Source: Vibrio fortis (GTDB lineage Bacteria > Pseudomonadota > Gammaproteobacteria > Enterobacterales > Vibrionaceae). From it: a DNA stretch of 64,000 bases. Shown in pieces: positions 44,150 through 52,808 of this stretch (position 1 is its first letter; the number at the start of each line of letters is the position of its first letter). Made by a program: the position numbers and the translations under genes. The DNA is taken from positions 186,001 to 250,000 of the forward strand of contig NZ_JFFR01000027.1 in the NCBI RefSeq assembly GCF_000695685.1. Direction: 5' to 3'. A model generated the notes under the pieces. It did no database searches and was not told the DNA's origin. It was given only the letters and a program-made list of their open reading frames with translations.

Positions 44150-44183
44150 CGCGTTGCTCTTTTGGTTGCAACGCGCTTTTTGT
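44150..44183 (+). terminator. Rho-independent terminator of the prepilin gene
   Basis: GCGCGTTGC and GCAACGCGC pair around a 10-nt loop and are followed by TTTTTG. Confidence 0.88.
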
Positions 44184-44354
44184 TTTCACGGTGTTGATCT
44201 TCCAATTTGCTCCCTTTAAACCTCAATCCGTACAATGACTTGGTCAAGTTTTCCCATACAAATGGTTATCCTATACACAGAATTTATAAATTAGGCTTAT
44301 TCCATCGTTTGATTTTCGTTAGGTTGATGTGACTCAACAAGCGAGAAAAGAATT

Positions 44355-45116
44355 ATGGATAGACCTAAATTATTATTAGAGCGCCTAAACCAGATAGGTG
44401 TATCGTTAGAAGGGACAGGTAAAGCACACGCTTTGCTTGGGCTCGGCTCCGTAGGCTTAGAGCTAGAGCGATTGGATGAGTATTCTGACATTGACTTCTT
44501 TGCGATTGTCCAAAAAGGCCATAAACAAGCGTTTCTAGACAGTCTTGCTTGGTTATCGGATATAAAGCCGATTGATTACGCGGTAAGAAATACGGTTGAT
44601 GGCTACAAAGTACTGTACAGCGATGGTGTTTTCTGTGAATTCGCTGTGTTTGAGCCGGAAGAGTTAGCGGGTATTCCTTTTTCAGAAGGCCGCATCGTTT
44701 GGCAACAATCTGATTTTAATACCGATTTCTGTGTTCCACCAAAGCAAGAGCAGAATCAAGATAACGATTTAGAGTGGATCATTGGGGAGGCGATGACCAA
44801 CCTTTATGTTGGAATGTGTCGTTATAATCGAGGTGAGAAGCTGTCTGGTATGCGTTTTGTCCAGTCCTTTGCTCTTGATCGTTTAATTGAGTTGGCAGAG
44901 CGAATCGAACAACCTAATCCAGCGCTAGTGGATGTGTTTATGGCGGATAGAAGATTAGAAGTTCGTTTTCCAGAGTTTTCCAAGATGCTCCCCTCATTTA
45001 CTCAAGGCTATGAGTTTACGCCGGAGTCTGCAGTCGCACAGTTGGAGTTCTTGAATGCGCACTTTAGTGTTAATCAAGCGATGCGAACTAGAATCCTTGA
45101 GCTGTGTAATCAATGA
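44355..45116 (+). CDS. Nucleotidyltransferase-fold protein
   Basis: 253 residues. The Pol-beta nucleotidyltransferase core is seen at about residues 30-55: GLGSVGLELERL, then the metal-binding DID in YSDIDFFAIV, with a further Asp/Glu near CEFAVFE. The C-terminal half is helical, as in aminoglycoside/lincosamide nucleotidyltransferase-like families. It is not close enough to known resistance enzymes to claim drug modification. Monocistronic. Substrate unknown. Confidence 0.72.
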   Translation: MDRPKLLLERLNQIGVSLEGTGKAHALLGLGSVGLELERLDEYSDIDFFAIVQKGHKQAFLDSLAWLSDIKPIDYAVRNTVDGYKVLYSDGVFCEFAVFEPEELAGIPFSEGRIVWQQSDFNTDFCVPPKQEQNQDNDLEWIIGEAMTNLYVGMCRYNRGEKLSGMRFVQSFALDRLIELAERIEQPNPALVDVFMADRRLEVRFPEFSKMLPSFTQGYEFTPESAVAQLEFLNAHFSVNQAMRTRILELCNQ

Positions 45117-45223
45117 TTAATTACCTGTGTCAATGAGTGGGTCGATGTTTAATCTTTACTCAATAGTAAACTCCGTGTTAGCTTCGAAGTTCTTCAAGCA
45201 CATGTGTAAAGGAGGAGCAGAGG

Positions 45224-45850
45224 ATGTCATTTGAAAGTGCGGTTACATTTTTTATAGCCATGTTTGTATTCGGCATTACACCAGGGCCGGGCGTGTTTGC
45301 CATATTGGCACGCGGTATGGTTCACGGTTGGAAAAAATGCATCACTCTTTCGTTAGGAATGACATGCAGTGATATGATTTATCTCGTGCTTGCCTGTTTT
45401 GGTTTAGCGACAGTTGCAGAAAATTGGTCATTCGCCTTCGAAGTGATTCGTTACGTTGGTGCTGCTTACTTGATTTACCTTGGGTACAAGATGTTCAGAA
45501 GCCTGCCTGAAGTGCAGGGATCGGCAGAGCAAGTTGCTAAGCAAAGCCAAAAGTCAGCACTGGCAAGTTTTGCGCAAGGCTTTTTAATTTCTGCGTCAAA
45601 CCCGAAAGTGATTCTTTTTTACATTTCGTTCTTGCCAACGTTCATCGATCTTACTGTACTACGTTCACAAGATATCGTACTAGTTGCTATGTTAGCGTTT
45701 GTCGCTCTAATGACGGGCTTGTTGCTGATTGCGATGGGGGCAGGTCGAATGGTGACATTGTTGAAAACGCCTCGTGCTCACAAAAGGTTAAACCAGAGCG
45801 CTGGTGGTATCATGATTGCCGCAGGCTCCTATTTAGCAATTAACCGATAG
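45224..45850 (+). CDS. LysE/RhtB-family amino acid exporter
   Basis: 208 residues with about six membrane helices and the family motif GITPGPGVFAILARG near the start, followed by AAYLIYLGYKMFR and SNPKVILFYISFLPTF. The family exports amino acids or metabolites by proton antiport; the substrate is not readable. GGAGGAG lies just before the ATG. It shares a bidirectional terminator with the convergent MATE gene. Confidence 0.88.
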   Translation: MSFESAVTFFIAMFVFGITPGPGVFAILARGMVHGWKKCITLSLGMTCSDMIYLVLACFGLATVAENWSFAFEVIRYVGAAYLIYLGYKMFRSLPEVQGSAEQVAKQSQKSALASFAQGFLISASNPKVILFYISFLPTFIDLTVLRSQDIVLVAMLAFVALMTGLLLIAMGAGRMVTLLKTPRAHKRLNQSAGGIMIAAGSYLAINR

Positions 45851-45867
45851 TTGCGTTAAAACTTAAT

Positions 45868-45898
45868 AAAAAAGGCGATCCAATGGATCGCCTTTTTT
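45868..45898 (+). terminator. Bidirectional rho-independent terminator
   Basis: AAAAAAGGCGATCC and GGATCGCCTTTTTT form a long stem with an AAT loop between convergent genes. Confidence 0.92.
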
Positions 45899-45914
45899 CT
45901 GGTCTTCTTGTAGC

Positions 45915-47288
45915 TTATGCGGCGCTGAATGCTTCTATATCACGGTGTTTAATTACGTAACGCAATCTAAGCAGCATCAAGCCAGCAGCGACGGTTAACC
46001 CTGTTAAGATGCCTACCCAAAAGCCTGTCTCACCCATAGCCGGAACCACATAGTCGGTGAGGCCGAGTACCATACCCATCGGCAATGCCAAGCCCCAGTA
46101 AGATGCAATCGCTAGAAACATTGGGGTTTTAGTGTCTTTGTATCCACGTAGAGCACCATTCGCCGATGTTTGCAGCGCGTCACTAAATTGGTACATGGCG
46201 GTAAAAACAAGCAGTGTGGCTGCTGTAGCACTTATGGTTGGGTCCGTCGTGTACAGTCGAATGATCCAATCAGGAAACAGTAAGAAAGTCGCAACTGATA
46301 GCAGTGAAATCATTGCCGCTACTAAAATGCCGATTTTACTGCGCTCAATCGCACTGAGTTCGTTCTTCTCACCTAGGGCATGACCAACGCGAATGGTAAT
46401 GCCAAATGAGATGCTCATTGGAATTACGTAGGTCATGCTCGAAATATTCAGTGCAATTTGTGCAGCAGCAACGTTTTCGGCACCAATACGACCAATCATA
46501 AGCGCAATAACCGCAAAAATACTGCCACACACGGCAATGTTCATACCGATAGGTAAGCCAAGCTTTAGCAAGTGAAACATCTCTTTAGCTTTAGGTGCTG
46601 CGTCAGAGAAGTTAATAATCGTCTTGTAATGATGATGTGTGCGGATGTATGAATAAAGCATGCCCGACATCATCCAGTACACCAAACTCGTCGCCCAACC
46701 ACAACCAACAGCGCCCATTTCTGGGAAACCAAACTTACCGTAAATCAGAACGTAGTTAACCGGGATATTCACCAATAAGCCAATGACGGAGATGATCATC
46801 GGTACCTTAGTGTTGTTCATGCCTTCACAGAAGCCATTCAAGGTGTAGAACAGAGCAATGCCCGGTACACCAAAGGCCAGTGCGAACGCATAGTCACTAC
46901 CAATTGGGATGATCTCTGAAGCAACACCAATCCACTCCAAAATAGGTTTGGCGCTAACAAGGTAGGCAATCAGTATGACGCTAGCGATCAGCGCTAGCCA
47001 AACCATCTGGAAGAACTCGACAGAGACACTTCGAAAGTCTCTCGCGCCTCTGTGGTACGCCACCACCGGCGTTAACGCCATGATAATACCGCGCAATAAC
47101 AGCAGTACAGGGATCCAAAGGCTGGTTCCCAAGGCAATGGCAGCAAGATCTGCAGGGCTCACCTGGCCGGCCATGGTGGTATCCACAAAGCCCATCGCTT
47201 GTGTTGCAATTTGAGTCAGAATGATTGGAATCGAAAGCTGCATAAGAGCACCCGATTCGCGAGTAAAAGGACGTAGTTTGTTCAACAT
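45915..47288 (-). CDS. MATE-family multidrug/sodium antiporter (NorM-like)
   Basis: 457 residues from the ATG at 47288; a 19-codon upstream extension to 47345 is open but has no ribosome site and adds an atypical hydrophobic head. Twelve helices in two MATE bundles: LSIPIILTQIATQAMGFVD and TMAGQVSPADLAAIALG in the first, LGLPIGMNIAVCGSIFAV and SISFGITIRVGHALGEKN in the second. NorM-type proteins expel cationic drugs using sodium or proton gradients. Monocistronic, convergent with the LysE gene. Confidence 0.88.
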   Translation of the reverse strand: MLNKLRPFTRESGALMQLSIPIILTQIATQAMGFVDTTMAGQVSPADLAAIALGTSLWIPVLLLLRGIIMALTPVVAYHRGARDFRSVSVEFFQMVWLALIASVILIAYLVSAKPILEWIGVASEIIPIGSDYAFALAFGVPGIALFYTLNGFCEGMNNTKVPMIISVIGLLVNIPVNYVLIYGKFGFPEMGAVGCGWATSLVYWMMSGMLYSYIRTHHHYKTIINFSDAAPKAKEMFHLLKLGLPIGMNIAVCGSIFAVIALMIGRIGAENVAAAQIALNISSMTYVIPMSISFGITIRVGHALGEKNELSAIERSKIGILVAAMISLLSVATFLLFPDWIIRLYTTDPTISATAATLLVFTAMYQFSDALQTSANGALRGYKDTKTPMFLAIASYWGLALPMGMVLGLTDYVVPAMGETGFWVGILTGLTVAAGLMLLRLRYVIKHRDIEAFSAA

Positions 47289-47590
47289 GAGTGTAAGAAA
47301 CACCAATATAAATGCACCAATGATGGCAGGATGGCGGATGTGCATTTTAGGGTGTGCCCGTTAGGCGGCGTCAATATAAACACCTTACCGTACACGGTCA
47401 AGTGTTGGGTTTATGGTCCCATTTTTAGCATTCGTTAAGTAAATCACCTATTGCGTAACATAGACTTCTACTATGGAAAAACTAGCAGTTGTACAATTGA
47501 TGGCGTATCTAATATTTAGGAAGTAGCACGCTTAGTGTGTTGTTTTTTATGATAATAAACACTGATGACGTACGATTTGAGGAATGTTGA

Positions 47591-47977
47591 ATGGAGAACA
47601 TCATTGATGAATTGGTCGCTCAGGGCTATGAAGTATCTGGGGGAGATTCAGGTATAAAAGTTAAGATTAGTGCAATTACTGGCAAAGCGACTATCCGTAA
47701 AAATGCTTATTCAAATCGATTCGTCGTATCAAGCCACTCCTGGGTTCAACTTGCCGGATTATCTTTGACATTTTTTTCTATCTTGTTGTCTTTGCTCAGT
47801 TTCTGGGGAGAATCGACGCTAAGCGGTACACTGTTGTATATTGTTTCAATAGGTATCCCGTTGGTGTTTTCAGGTTTAGTGTCAGTGATCGTTGCTGAGA
47901 TCCAGCTGCAACCTGTACGACAAATCGTACGAATGGCCAATATGAGGCTATCAGACCACTTACAGAATAATAGTTAG
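47591..47977 (+). CDS. Small two-helix membrane protein, unknown
   Basis: 128 residues. Residues 1-50 are polar (MENIIDELVAQGYEVSGG, then beta-like KVKISAITGKATIRKN), followed by two hydrophobic helices (about 52-72 and 79-101) and a basic/amphipathic tail. Weak GAGGAATG-type start context. I do not recognise a family. Codon use looks normal for the region, so it is probably a real gene. Confidence 0.6.
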   Translation: MENIIDELVAQGYEVSGGDSGIKVKISAITGKATIRKNAYSNRFVVSSHSWVQLAGLSLTFFSILLSLLSFWGESTLSGTLLYIVSIGIPLVFSGLVSVIVAEIQLQPVRQIVRMANMRLSDHLQNNS

Positions 47978-48175
47978 TGAATCATTTTAATTAGTAACGT
48001 TCCTAATGCCGATTCTCTTCGCAGATTTGGTTATCCCATCTTAAGTGTCAATCCCGCTCTAAATGCTAAAAAGCTGCAACCGTGAACTTATTTCGACGAT
48101 AAAAGTTTGAAGAGCCTCGAAATGCGCGTTGGTTTAGTCTGATAATCTCCTCGATTTGACTGAGGGACAGCACTA

Positions 48176-48523
48176 ATGATTGATCGGGAAAAGCTAGCAA
48201 GAGCTGACACTTATTTACATTCTGTCGGGTTGTCACGTAATACAGACAAAACAATTTTATACCGATTTTTAAGAAGCAGAGGCATCGCGTTGAAGCCCGT
48301 TTATTGGGAATCTTTTCACAAAAACGTGGTTTTGAAATTCACTGAATTCTTCATTGTGTATCTTGTTATTACTTATCTCTTTAGTTTGGCTGAGGAGGAG
48401 GCGAGATTTATTGATACGTTCTTTAGTGCCGTTTTCGTCAGTTCAGTATTCTCCTTTGTTTTGAGTCTCTATTATCATTTTCAATCTAGAAGAAGTGGCC
48501 TGAAAGATTGGAACAATATATAG
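48176..48523 (+). CDS. Small membrane protein, DUF6404-like (tentative)
   Basis: 115 residues. An N-terminal helical segment (REKLARADTYLHSVGLSRN), then RGIALKPVYWESFHKN and two membrane helices (about 52-70 and 78-97), ending with a basic tail. The layout resembles small Vibrio proteins grouped as DUF6404, recalled from memory and not checked. GAGGGACAG precedes the ATG. Function unknown. Confidence 0.55.
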   Translation: MIDREKLARADTYLHSVGLSRNTDKTILYRFLRSRGIALKPVYWESFHKNVVLKFTEFFIVYLVITYLFSLAEEEARFIDTFFSAVFVSSVFSFVLSLYYHFQSRRSGLKDWNNI

Positions 48524-48599
48524 ATAGTATCCTTGATAGACTAGGCGCGTAGTCCCATTGAATGACAGATCACGATACCCACTAATACACAAGGCAACG

Positions 48600-49430
48600 A
48601 TGAAAGTACTGATATCAGGTTCCAACGGGTATGTCGGCCGTCACGTGACGAGCTTGTTTAAGGAAACTAGGGCTGAGGTGTATCTCTATGATAGAGGGCG
48701 AAGCGCAATTATCTGTCCTGAAGGCATGTATGAGAGATACTCGAAATTTGAAGATTACTTTGATGTTGTGATTAATTGCGCGAGGCCTCATTGGTCAGAA
48801 TATTCGCCATCAGAAATAGCCAATATCGAGTCCAAATTACTATTAAAGCTAGATAGCTTGGCAAAAGTAGGGGCGATAAAAATCCATACATCGGGCGTAT
48901 GGCTATTTGGCAAAGCAAACTACGATGAGTTAAGAGGGTTTAAACTGAAACCTCTTTCTGTGGTTGAGCCAGATGTAACAACGATTGAGCGAGCACTAAG
49001 GTATAAATGGCATGTCGTTTATTGCCCGAGTTTGGTTTATGGCGGTGAAAACTGTCAGTTGATGAGGATTATTGAAACGTTAGATGGATCTCTATCAGTG
49101 GCGATGCCAACACAAGGGCATAACCAATATATACATGTCGAAGATATCGCGCACTTCTATTTATCTTTAGTACAAAACCAACCGGATAACAGGCAGCATT
49201 TTATCGCAGAGAAAGAAGGTTACACTCCCGCAGATTTTGGCCGTCTACTTTTACAGGCTAGCTTGATTAAAAAGATAAACAGTATGGATTGGATGGAATT
49301 TGAATCTCGGTTTGGTTCTTCTGCGGTTGAGATAGAAAGGTTGAACCTTGATCTACCAGTGAGTCCAATGTTCAAATCAACCTCAACTTTGCGTCATTAC
49401 ATAGAAAACTCTTTTAACAAACACCTGTAG
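48600..49430 (+). CDS. NAD-dependent epimerase/dehydratase-like protein (extended SDR)
   Basis: 276 residues from the ATG at 48600, which follows AAGG; the frame can be extended to a TTG but the Rossmann start MKVLISGSNGYVGRHV fits the family. GSNGYVG is the dinucleotide-binding loop. Downstream: VINCARP, HTSGVWLFG and a region where the YxxxK motif is not evident, YKWHVVYCPSLVYG. The missing clear catalytic Tyr-Lys pair suggests an atypical or binding-only member. Single gene. Confidence 0.72.
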   Translation: MKVLISGSNGYVGRHVTSLFKETRAEVYLYDRGRSAIICPEGMYERYSKFEDYFDVVINCARPHWSEYSPSEIANIESKLLLKLDSLAKVGAIKIHTSGVWLFGKANYDELRGFKLKPLSVVEPDVTTIERALRYKWHVVYCPSLVYGGENCQLMRIIETLDGSLSVAMPTQGHNQYIHVEDIAHFYLSLVQNQPDNRQHFIAEKEGYTPADFGRLLLQASLIKKINSMDWMEFESRFGSSAVEIERLNLDLPVSPMFKSTSTLRHYIENSFNKHL

Positions 49431-49522
49431 TAAGCTCTGTTGAAGAACCTTTCATATTGGCAAACACTTTGTCACGTAACTCGATAAATTTTAAAACAAT
49501 ATGTCATCATTTAGCGCCCAAA

Positions 49523-49537
49523 TGAAAATGATTGTCA
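49523..49537 (+). promoter_or_regulatory. Fur box-like sequence
   Basis: TGAAAATGATTGTCA matches the 7-1-7 Fur pattern TGATAATnATTATCA at 12 of 14 positions, and the flanks extend the symmetry (AAA before, TTT after). Confidence 0.65.
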
Positions 49538-49685
49538 TTTAATTTCTTTTTGAGTTACTCTATGTGAAATTTTACTACAGAGTGATATGCTTACAGTTGA
49601 GCATTGAAATGGCATTTAACCATAGATAAAGTCAGGTTATACGTTTGCTCTGGTCTATTTTTAATCGGTTATACCTCTTTTGTTC

Positions 49686-49700
49686 TACCCCTTTCGGGTA
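49686..49700 (+). promoter_or_regulatory. NarP/NarL-like inverted repeat upstream of nirB
   Basis: TACCCCTTTCGGGTA is an inverted pair of TACC(C/Y)-type heptamers, spaced by one base instead of the usual two. Its centre is 28.5 nt upstream of the FNR box centre, almost the same spacing as the NarL/NarP site in the E. coli nirB promoter. It can also be read as a short hairpin. Confidence 0.55.
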
Positions 49701-49714
49701 GTTCATTTTCGTAA

Positions 49715-49728
49715 TTGATTTACATCAT
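49715..49728 (+). promoter_or_regulatory. FNR box of the nirB promoter
   Basis: TTGATTTACATCAT matches TTGATnnnnATCAA except for the last base; the core equals the E. coli nirB FNR site. Centre at 49721.5 puts the predicted start point at 49763, which fits the -10 element CATTAT at 49751-49756 and a class II (-41.5) promoter. Confidence 0.85.
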
Positions 49729-49750
49729 ATTTTCATTTTCTTTCATAATT

Positions 49751-49756
49751 CATTAT
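49751..49756 (+). promoter_or_regulatory. -10 element of the nirB promoter
   Basis: CATTAT lies at the position expected for an FNR-activated class II promoter with a start near A49763. A neighbouring CATAAT at 49744 is an alternative. Confidence 0.55.
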
Positions 49757-49795
49757 TCGCTCAGTTAAGAAAATTATAACCTTTCAGGAACTCTT

Positions 49796-52354
49796 ATGAG
49801 CAAGATGAAGCTAGTCGTAATCGGTAACGGGATGGTAGGCCATCGCTATATCGAAGATTTAGTCGAGAAGACAGACGTAGCCAACATGGACATTACGGTG
49901 TTCTGTGAAGAGCCACGTGTTGCGTATGACCGCGTACACCTTTCTTCTTACTTTTCACACCACACAGCAGACGAACTTTCTTTAGTTAAAGAGGGCTTCT
50001 ACGAGAAACATGGTATCAACATGTTGATCGGCGAACGCGCTATCACAGTAAACCGTGAAAAGAAGATTGTTTACTCGAGCTCTGGTCGTGAAATTCAATA
50101 CGACAAGCTAATCATGGCGACGGGTTCTTTCCCATTCGTTCCACCTATTAAAGGCCGCGAGAGCAAAGACTGCTTTGTGTACCGTACTATCGAAGATCTT
50201 AAAGCGATCGAAGCGTGTGCGAAGAAGAGCAAAGTCGGTGTTGTAATCGGTGGTGGTCTTCTAGGCCTTGAAGCAGCTGGTGCTCTAAAAGCACTGGGTG
50301 TAGAGACTCATGTGGTTGAGTTTGCTCCTAAGCTAATGGCTGAGCAACTGGACCAAGCGGGTGGTAACCAACTTCGTCAAAAAATCGAAAGCATGGGTGT
50401 GAAAGTCCACACCAGCAAAAACACGCTTGAAATTGCTCCTGAAGGTAAAGAAGCACGTAACGTTATGCGTTTTGCAGACGGTACAGAGCTAGAAACTGAC
50501 TTTATCGTATTTTCTGCGGGTATTCGCCCTCAAGATAAACTTGCTCGAGACATGAAGCTAGACGTTGCTCCACGCGGCGGTATCGCTATCAACGATTTCT
50601 GTCAGACTTCTGATGACAGCATCTACGCTATCGGTGAATGTGCGTCTTGGAACGAAACTTTCTACGGTCTAGTTGCGCCAGGTTACAAGATGGCGACGGT
50701 AGCGGTTGACCATATCGTTGGTAACGACAGCAAGTTTGAAGGTGCAGACATGTCTGCGAAGCTTAAGCTTTTGGGCGTGAAAGTAGGTTCAATCGGTGAT
50801 GCTAACGGCCGTACTCCTGGTTGTAAGAGCTACGTTTACCAAAACGAAGAGCAAGAAGTTTACAAACGTCTAATCGTATCTGAAGACAACAAGAAACTGC
50901 TTGGTGCAGTAATGGTTGGTGATACGTCTGATTACGGCGATCTTCTACAGCTTATGCTGAACGAAATCGACCTACCAGAGCACCCAGATGCGCTAATCCT
51001 ACCTGCTCACGCTGGTGCAGAGAAGCCAACACTAGGCGCGGACGCACTGCCTGAGTCTGCAGTTATCTGTTCTTGTTTTGATGTTACAAAAGGCAAGATT
51101 GCAGAAGCGGTTGCTCAAGGTCACCACACCATTGGTGATATCAAAGCAGTAACGGGTGCTGGTACTGGTTGTGGTGGTTGTATCCCTCTAGTGACTTCAG
51201 TTCTAAACGCTGAGCTTGAAAAAGCGGGTGTTGAAGTGAAAGACGACGTATGTGAGCACTTCGCTTACTCTCGTCAGGAGCTATTCCACCTAGTACGCAT
51301 CGGTGAAATCAAGTCGTTTGAAGAGCTACTTGAGAAGCACGGTACGGGTTACGGTTGTGAAGTATGTAAGCCACTTGCTGGTTCTATCCTCGCTTCAAAC
51401 TGGGGTGACCACATCCTTAAGCCGTCTCTAGTTAAGTTACACGATACCAACGATAACTTCCTAGGTAACATCCAAAAAGATGGTACTTACTCTGTTATCC
51501 CACGTATGGCAGGTGGTGAAGTGACGCCAGCAGCCCTAGCAGCATTGGCTAACGTTGCAGCTGAGTACAACCTATACACGAAAGTGACAGGTGCTCAACG
51601 TATCGGTCTTTTCGGCGCTCAGAAAGATGATCTTCCAACAATCTGGAAGAAACTAATCGAAGCGGGTTACGAGACTGGTCAAGCGTACGGTAAGTCACTG
51701 CGTATGGCTAAGACATGTGTCGGTTCTACCTGGTGTCGTTACGGTGTTCAAGATTCTGTTGGTCTTGGTGTAATGATTGAGAACCGTTACAAAGGCATCC
51801 GTACTCCTCATAAGATGAAGTTCGGTGTATCTGGCTGTACTCGTGAGTGTGCGGAAGCACAAGGTAAAGACCTTGGTATTATCGCGACAGATGCTGGTTG
51901 GAACATGTACGTATGTGGTAACGGTGGTATGAAACCTCGTCATGCAACACTACTAGCAGGAGACCTAGACCAAGAGACACTAATCAAGTACATCGACCGT
52001 TTCATGATGTTCTACATTCGTACTGCTGCGCCACTACAACGCACTTCAGTATGGTTTGAGAACCTAGAAGGTGGCATCGACTACCTACGTGAAGTCATCA
52101 TGGAAGACAAACTAGGCATCAATGATCAACTAGAAGCTGATATTGCTGGCCTAATTGAAAACTTCAGCTGTGAATGGACTGACACTATCAACGACGAAAC
52201 ACAATTGAAGCGTTTCTCTCACTTCATTAACTCTGATGAGCGTGATGACAACGTAATGTTTGTAACTGATGGTCGTGAGCAACACCGTCCAGCGACATTT
52301 ACTGAAAAACACCCAGAAGCGAAGGGCGACATCCTTCACGTAGCGGCAGAGTAA
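49796..52354 (+). CDS. nirB: NADH-dependent nitrite reductase, large subunit
   Basis: 852 residues, full length for NirB. N-terminal FAD/NAD(P) oxidoreductase (GNGMVGHRYIEDL; GGGLLGLEAAGAL), then a BFD-like [2Fe-2S] region (CSCFDV at about 424 and GTGCGGC near 455), and a C-terminal sulfite/nitrite reductase domain with siroheme/[4Fe-4S] cysteines (VSGCTREC about 679, CGNGG about 707). It reduces nitrite to ammonium with NADH in the cytosol, with NirD as partner. Ribosome site AGGA precedes the ATG. Controlled by the FNR/NarP-type promoter upstream; first gene of nirBD. Confidence 0.98.
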   Translation: MSKMKLVVIGNGMVGHRYIEDLVEKTDVANMDITVFCEEPRVAYDRVHLSSYFSHHTADELSLVKEGFYEKHGINMLIGERAITVNREKKIVYSSSGREIQYDKLIMATGSFPFVPPIKGRESKDCFVYRTIEDLKAIEACAKKSKVGVVIGGGLLGLEAAGALKALGVETHVVEFAPKLMAEQLDQAGGNQLRQKIESMGVKVHTSKNTLEIAPEGKEARNVMRFADGTELETDFIVFSAGIRPQDKLARDMKLDVAPRGGIAINDFCQTSDDSIYAIGECASWNETFYGLVAPGYKMATVAVDHIVGNDSKFEGADMSAKLKLLGVKVGSIGDANGRTPGCKSYVYQNEEQEVYKRLIVSEDNKKLLGAVMVGDTSDYGDLLQLMLNEIDLPEHPDALILPAHAGAEKPTLGADALPESAVICSCFDVTKGKIAEAVAQGHHTIGDIKAVTGAGTGCGGCIPLVTSVLNAELEKAGVEVKDDVCEHFAYSRQELFHLVRIGEIKSFEELLEKHGTGYGCEVCKPLAGSILASNWGDHILKPSLVKLHDTNDNFLGNIQKDGTYSVIPRMAGGEVTPAALAALANVAAEYNLYTKVTGAQRIGLFGAQKDDLPTIWKKLIEAGYETGQAYGKSLRMAKTCVGSTWCRYGVQDSVGLGVMIENRYKGIRTPHKMKFGVSGCTRECAEAQGKDLGIIATDAGWNMYVCGNGGMKPRHATLLAGDLDQETLIKYIDRFMMFYIRTAAPLQRTSVWFENLEGGIDYLREVIMEDKLGINDQLEADIAGLIENFSCEWTDTINDETQLKRFSHFINSDERDDNVMFVTDGREQHRPATFTEKHPEAKGDILHVAAE

Positions 52355-52369
52355 TAGGGGAACGACATC

Positions 52370-52693
52370 ATGGCATTTACAAAAGTTTGTAAAATCGAAG
52401 ACATCATCCCAGGTACTGGTGTTGTGGCACTGCTAAACGGCGAGCAAGTAGCAATCTTCCGCCCACGTGCAACAGAAGAAGTGTTCGCAATCAACAACAT
52501 GGACCCATTCTTCCAGTCAAATGTGCTTTCTCGCGGCCTTATCGTTGAGCACAAAGACGAGCTATGGGTTGCAAGTCCGCTAAAGAAGCAGCGCTTCAAT
52601 CTAGCGACTGGCTTGTGCATGGAAGACGAGCGTATGAGCGTGAAATCTTACAAAGCACGTGTTGTTAAAGGTGCAGTAGAAGTCGCGGCGTAA
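52370..52693 (+). CDS. nirD: NADH-dependent nitrite reductase, small subunit
   Basis: 107 residues with a Rieske-like beta fold but without the Cys-His iron-sulfur ligands, as is normal for NirD (NNMDPFFQSNVLSRGLI, then SPLKKQRFNLATG). It is required for NirB activity. It starts 15 nt after nirB with AGGGGAA upstream. Confidence 0.96.
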   Translation: MAFTKVCKIEDIIPGTGVVALLNGEQVAIFRPRATEEVFAINNMDPFFQSNVLSRGLIVEHKDELWVASPLKKQRFNLATGLCMEDERMSVKSYKARVVKGAVEVAA

Positions 52694-52713
52694 TCGCTAA
52701 GATTTGATAGTTC

Positions 52714-52763
52714 AAGGGCTCTAGTGAGTGGTGATTGTCATGACGACAACTAGAGCCTTTTCC
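52714..52763 (+). terminator. Terminator-like hairpin between nirD and nirC
   Basis: AAGGGCTCTAGT and ACTAGAGCCTT form a long stem enclosing an inner hairpin (TTGTC/GACAA), followed by TTTCC. With only a short T run it may be leaky and let part of the transcripts continue into nirC. Confidence 0.65.
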
Positions 52764-52808
52764 TATCCAATTTTAACTTTTATTTTTAACTTTTAGTAAG
52801 GGCAATTT

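Larger units (their letters stand above)
49431..49795. other. 365-nt regulatory region upstream of nirB
   Basis: No coding signal. From upstream to downstream it holds a strong Fur-box-like sequence (49523-49537), a NarP/NarL-like inverted repeat (49686-49700), an FNR box (49715-49728) and a -10 element (49751-49756). The last three form a coherent anaerobic promoter for nirB. The Fur-like site lies more than 220 nt from that start point and may serve something else. Confidence 0.75.

Noticed and set aside
44355..45116. Aminoglycoside resistance gene
   Set aside because: Only the general nucleotidyltransferase core is visible; no evidence for a drug substrate or mobile context.
49540..49710. 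RyhB-type small RNA below the Fur box
   Set aside because: I looked for the conserved RyhB core and did not see it; the only hairpin (49685-49701) fits better as a NarP-like site. Kept only as an open question.
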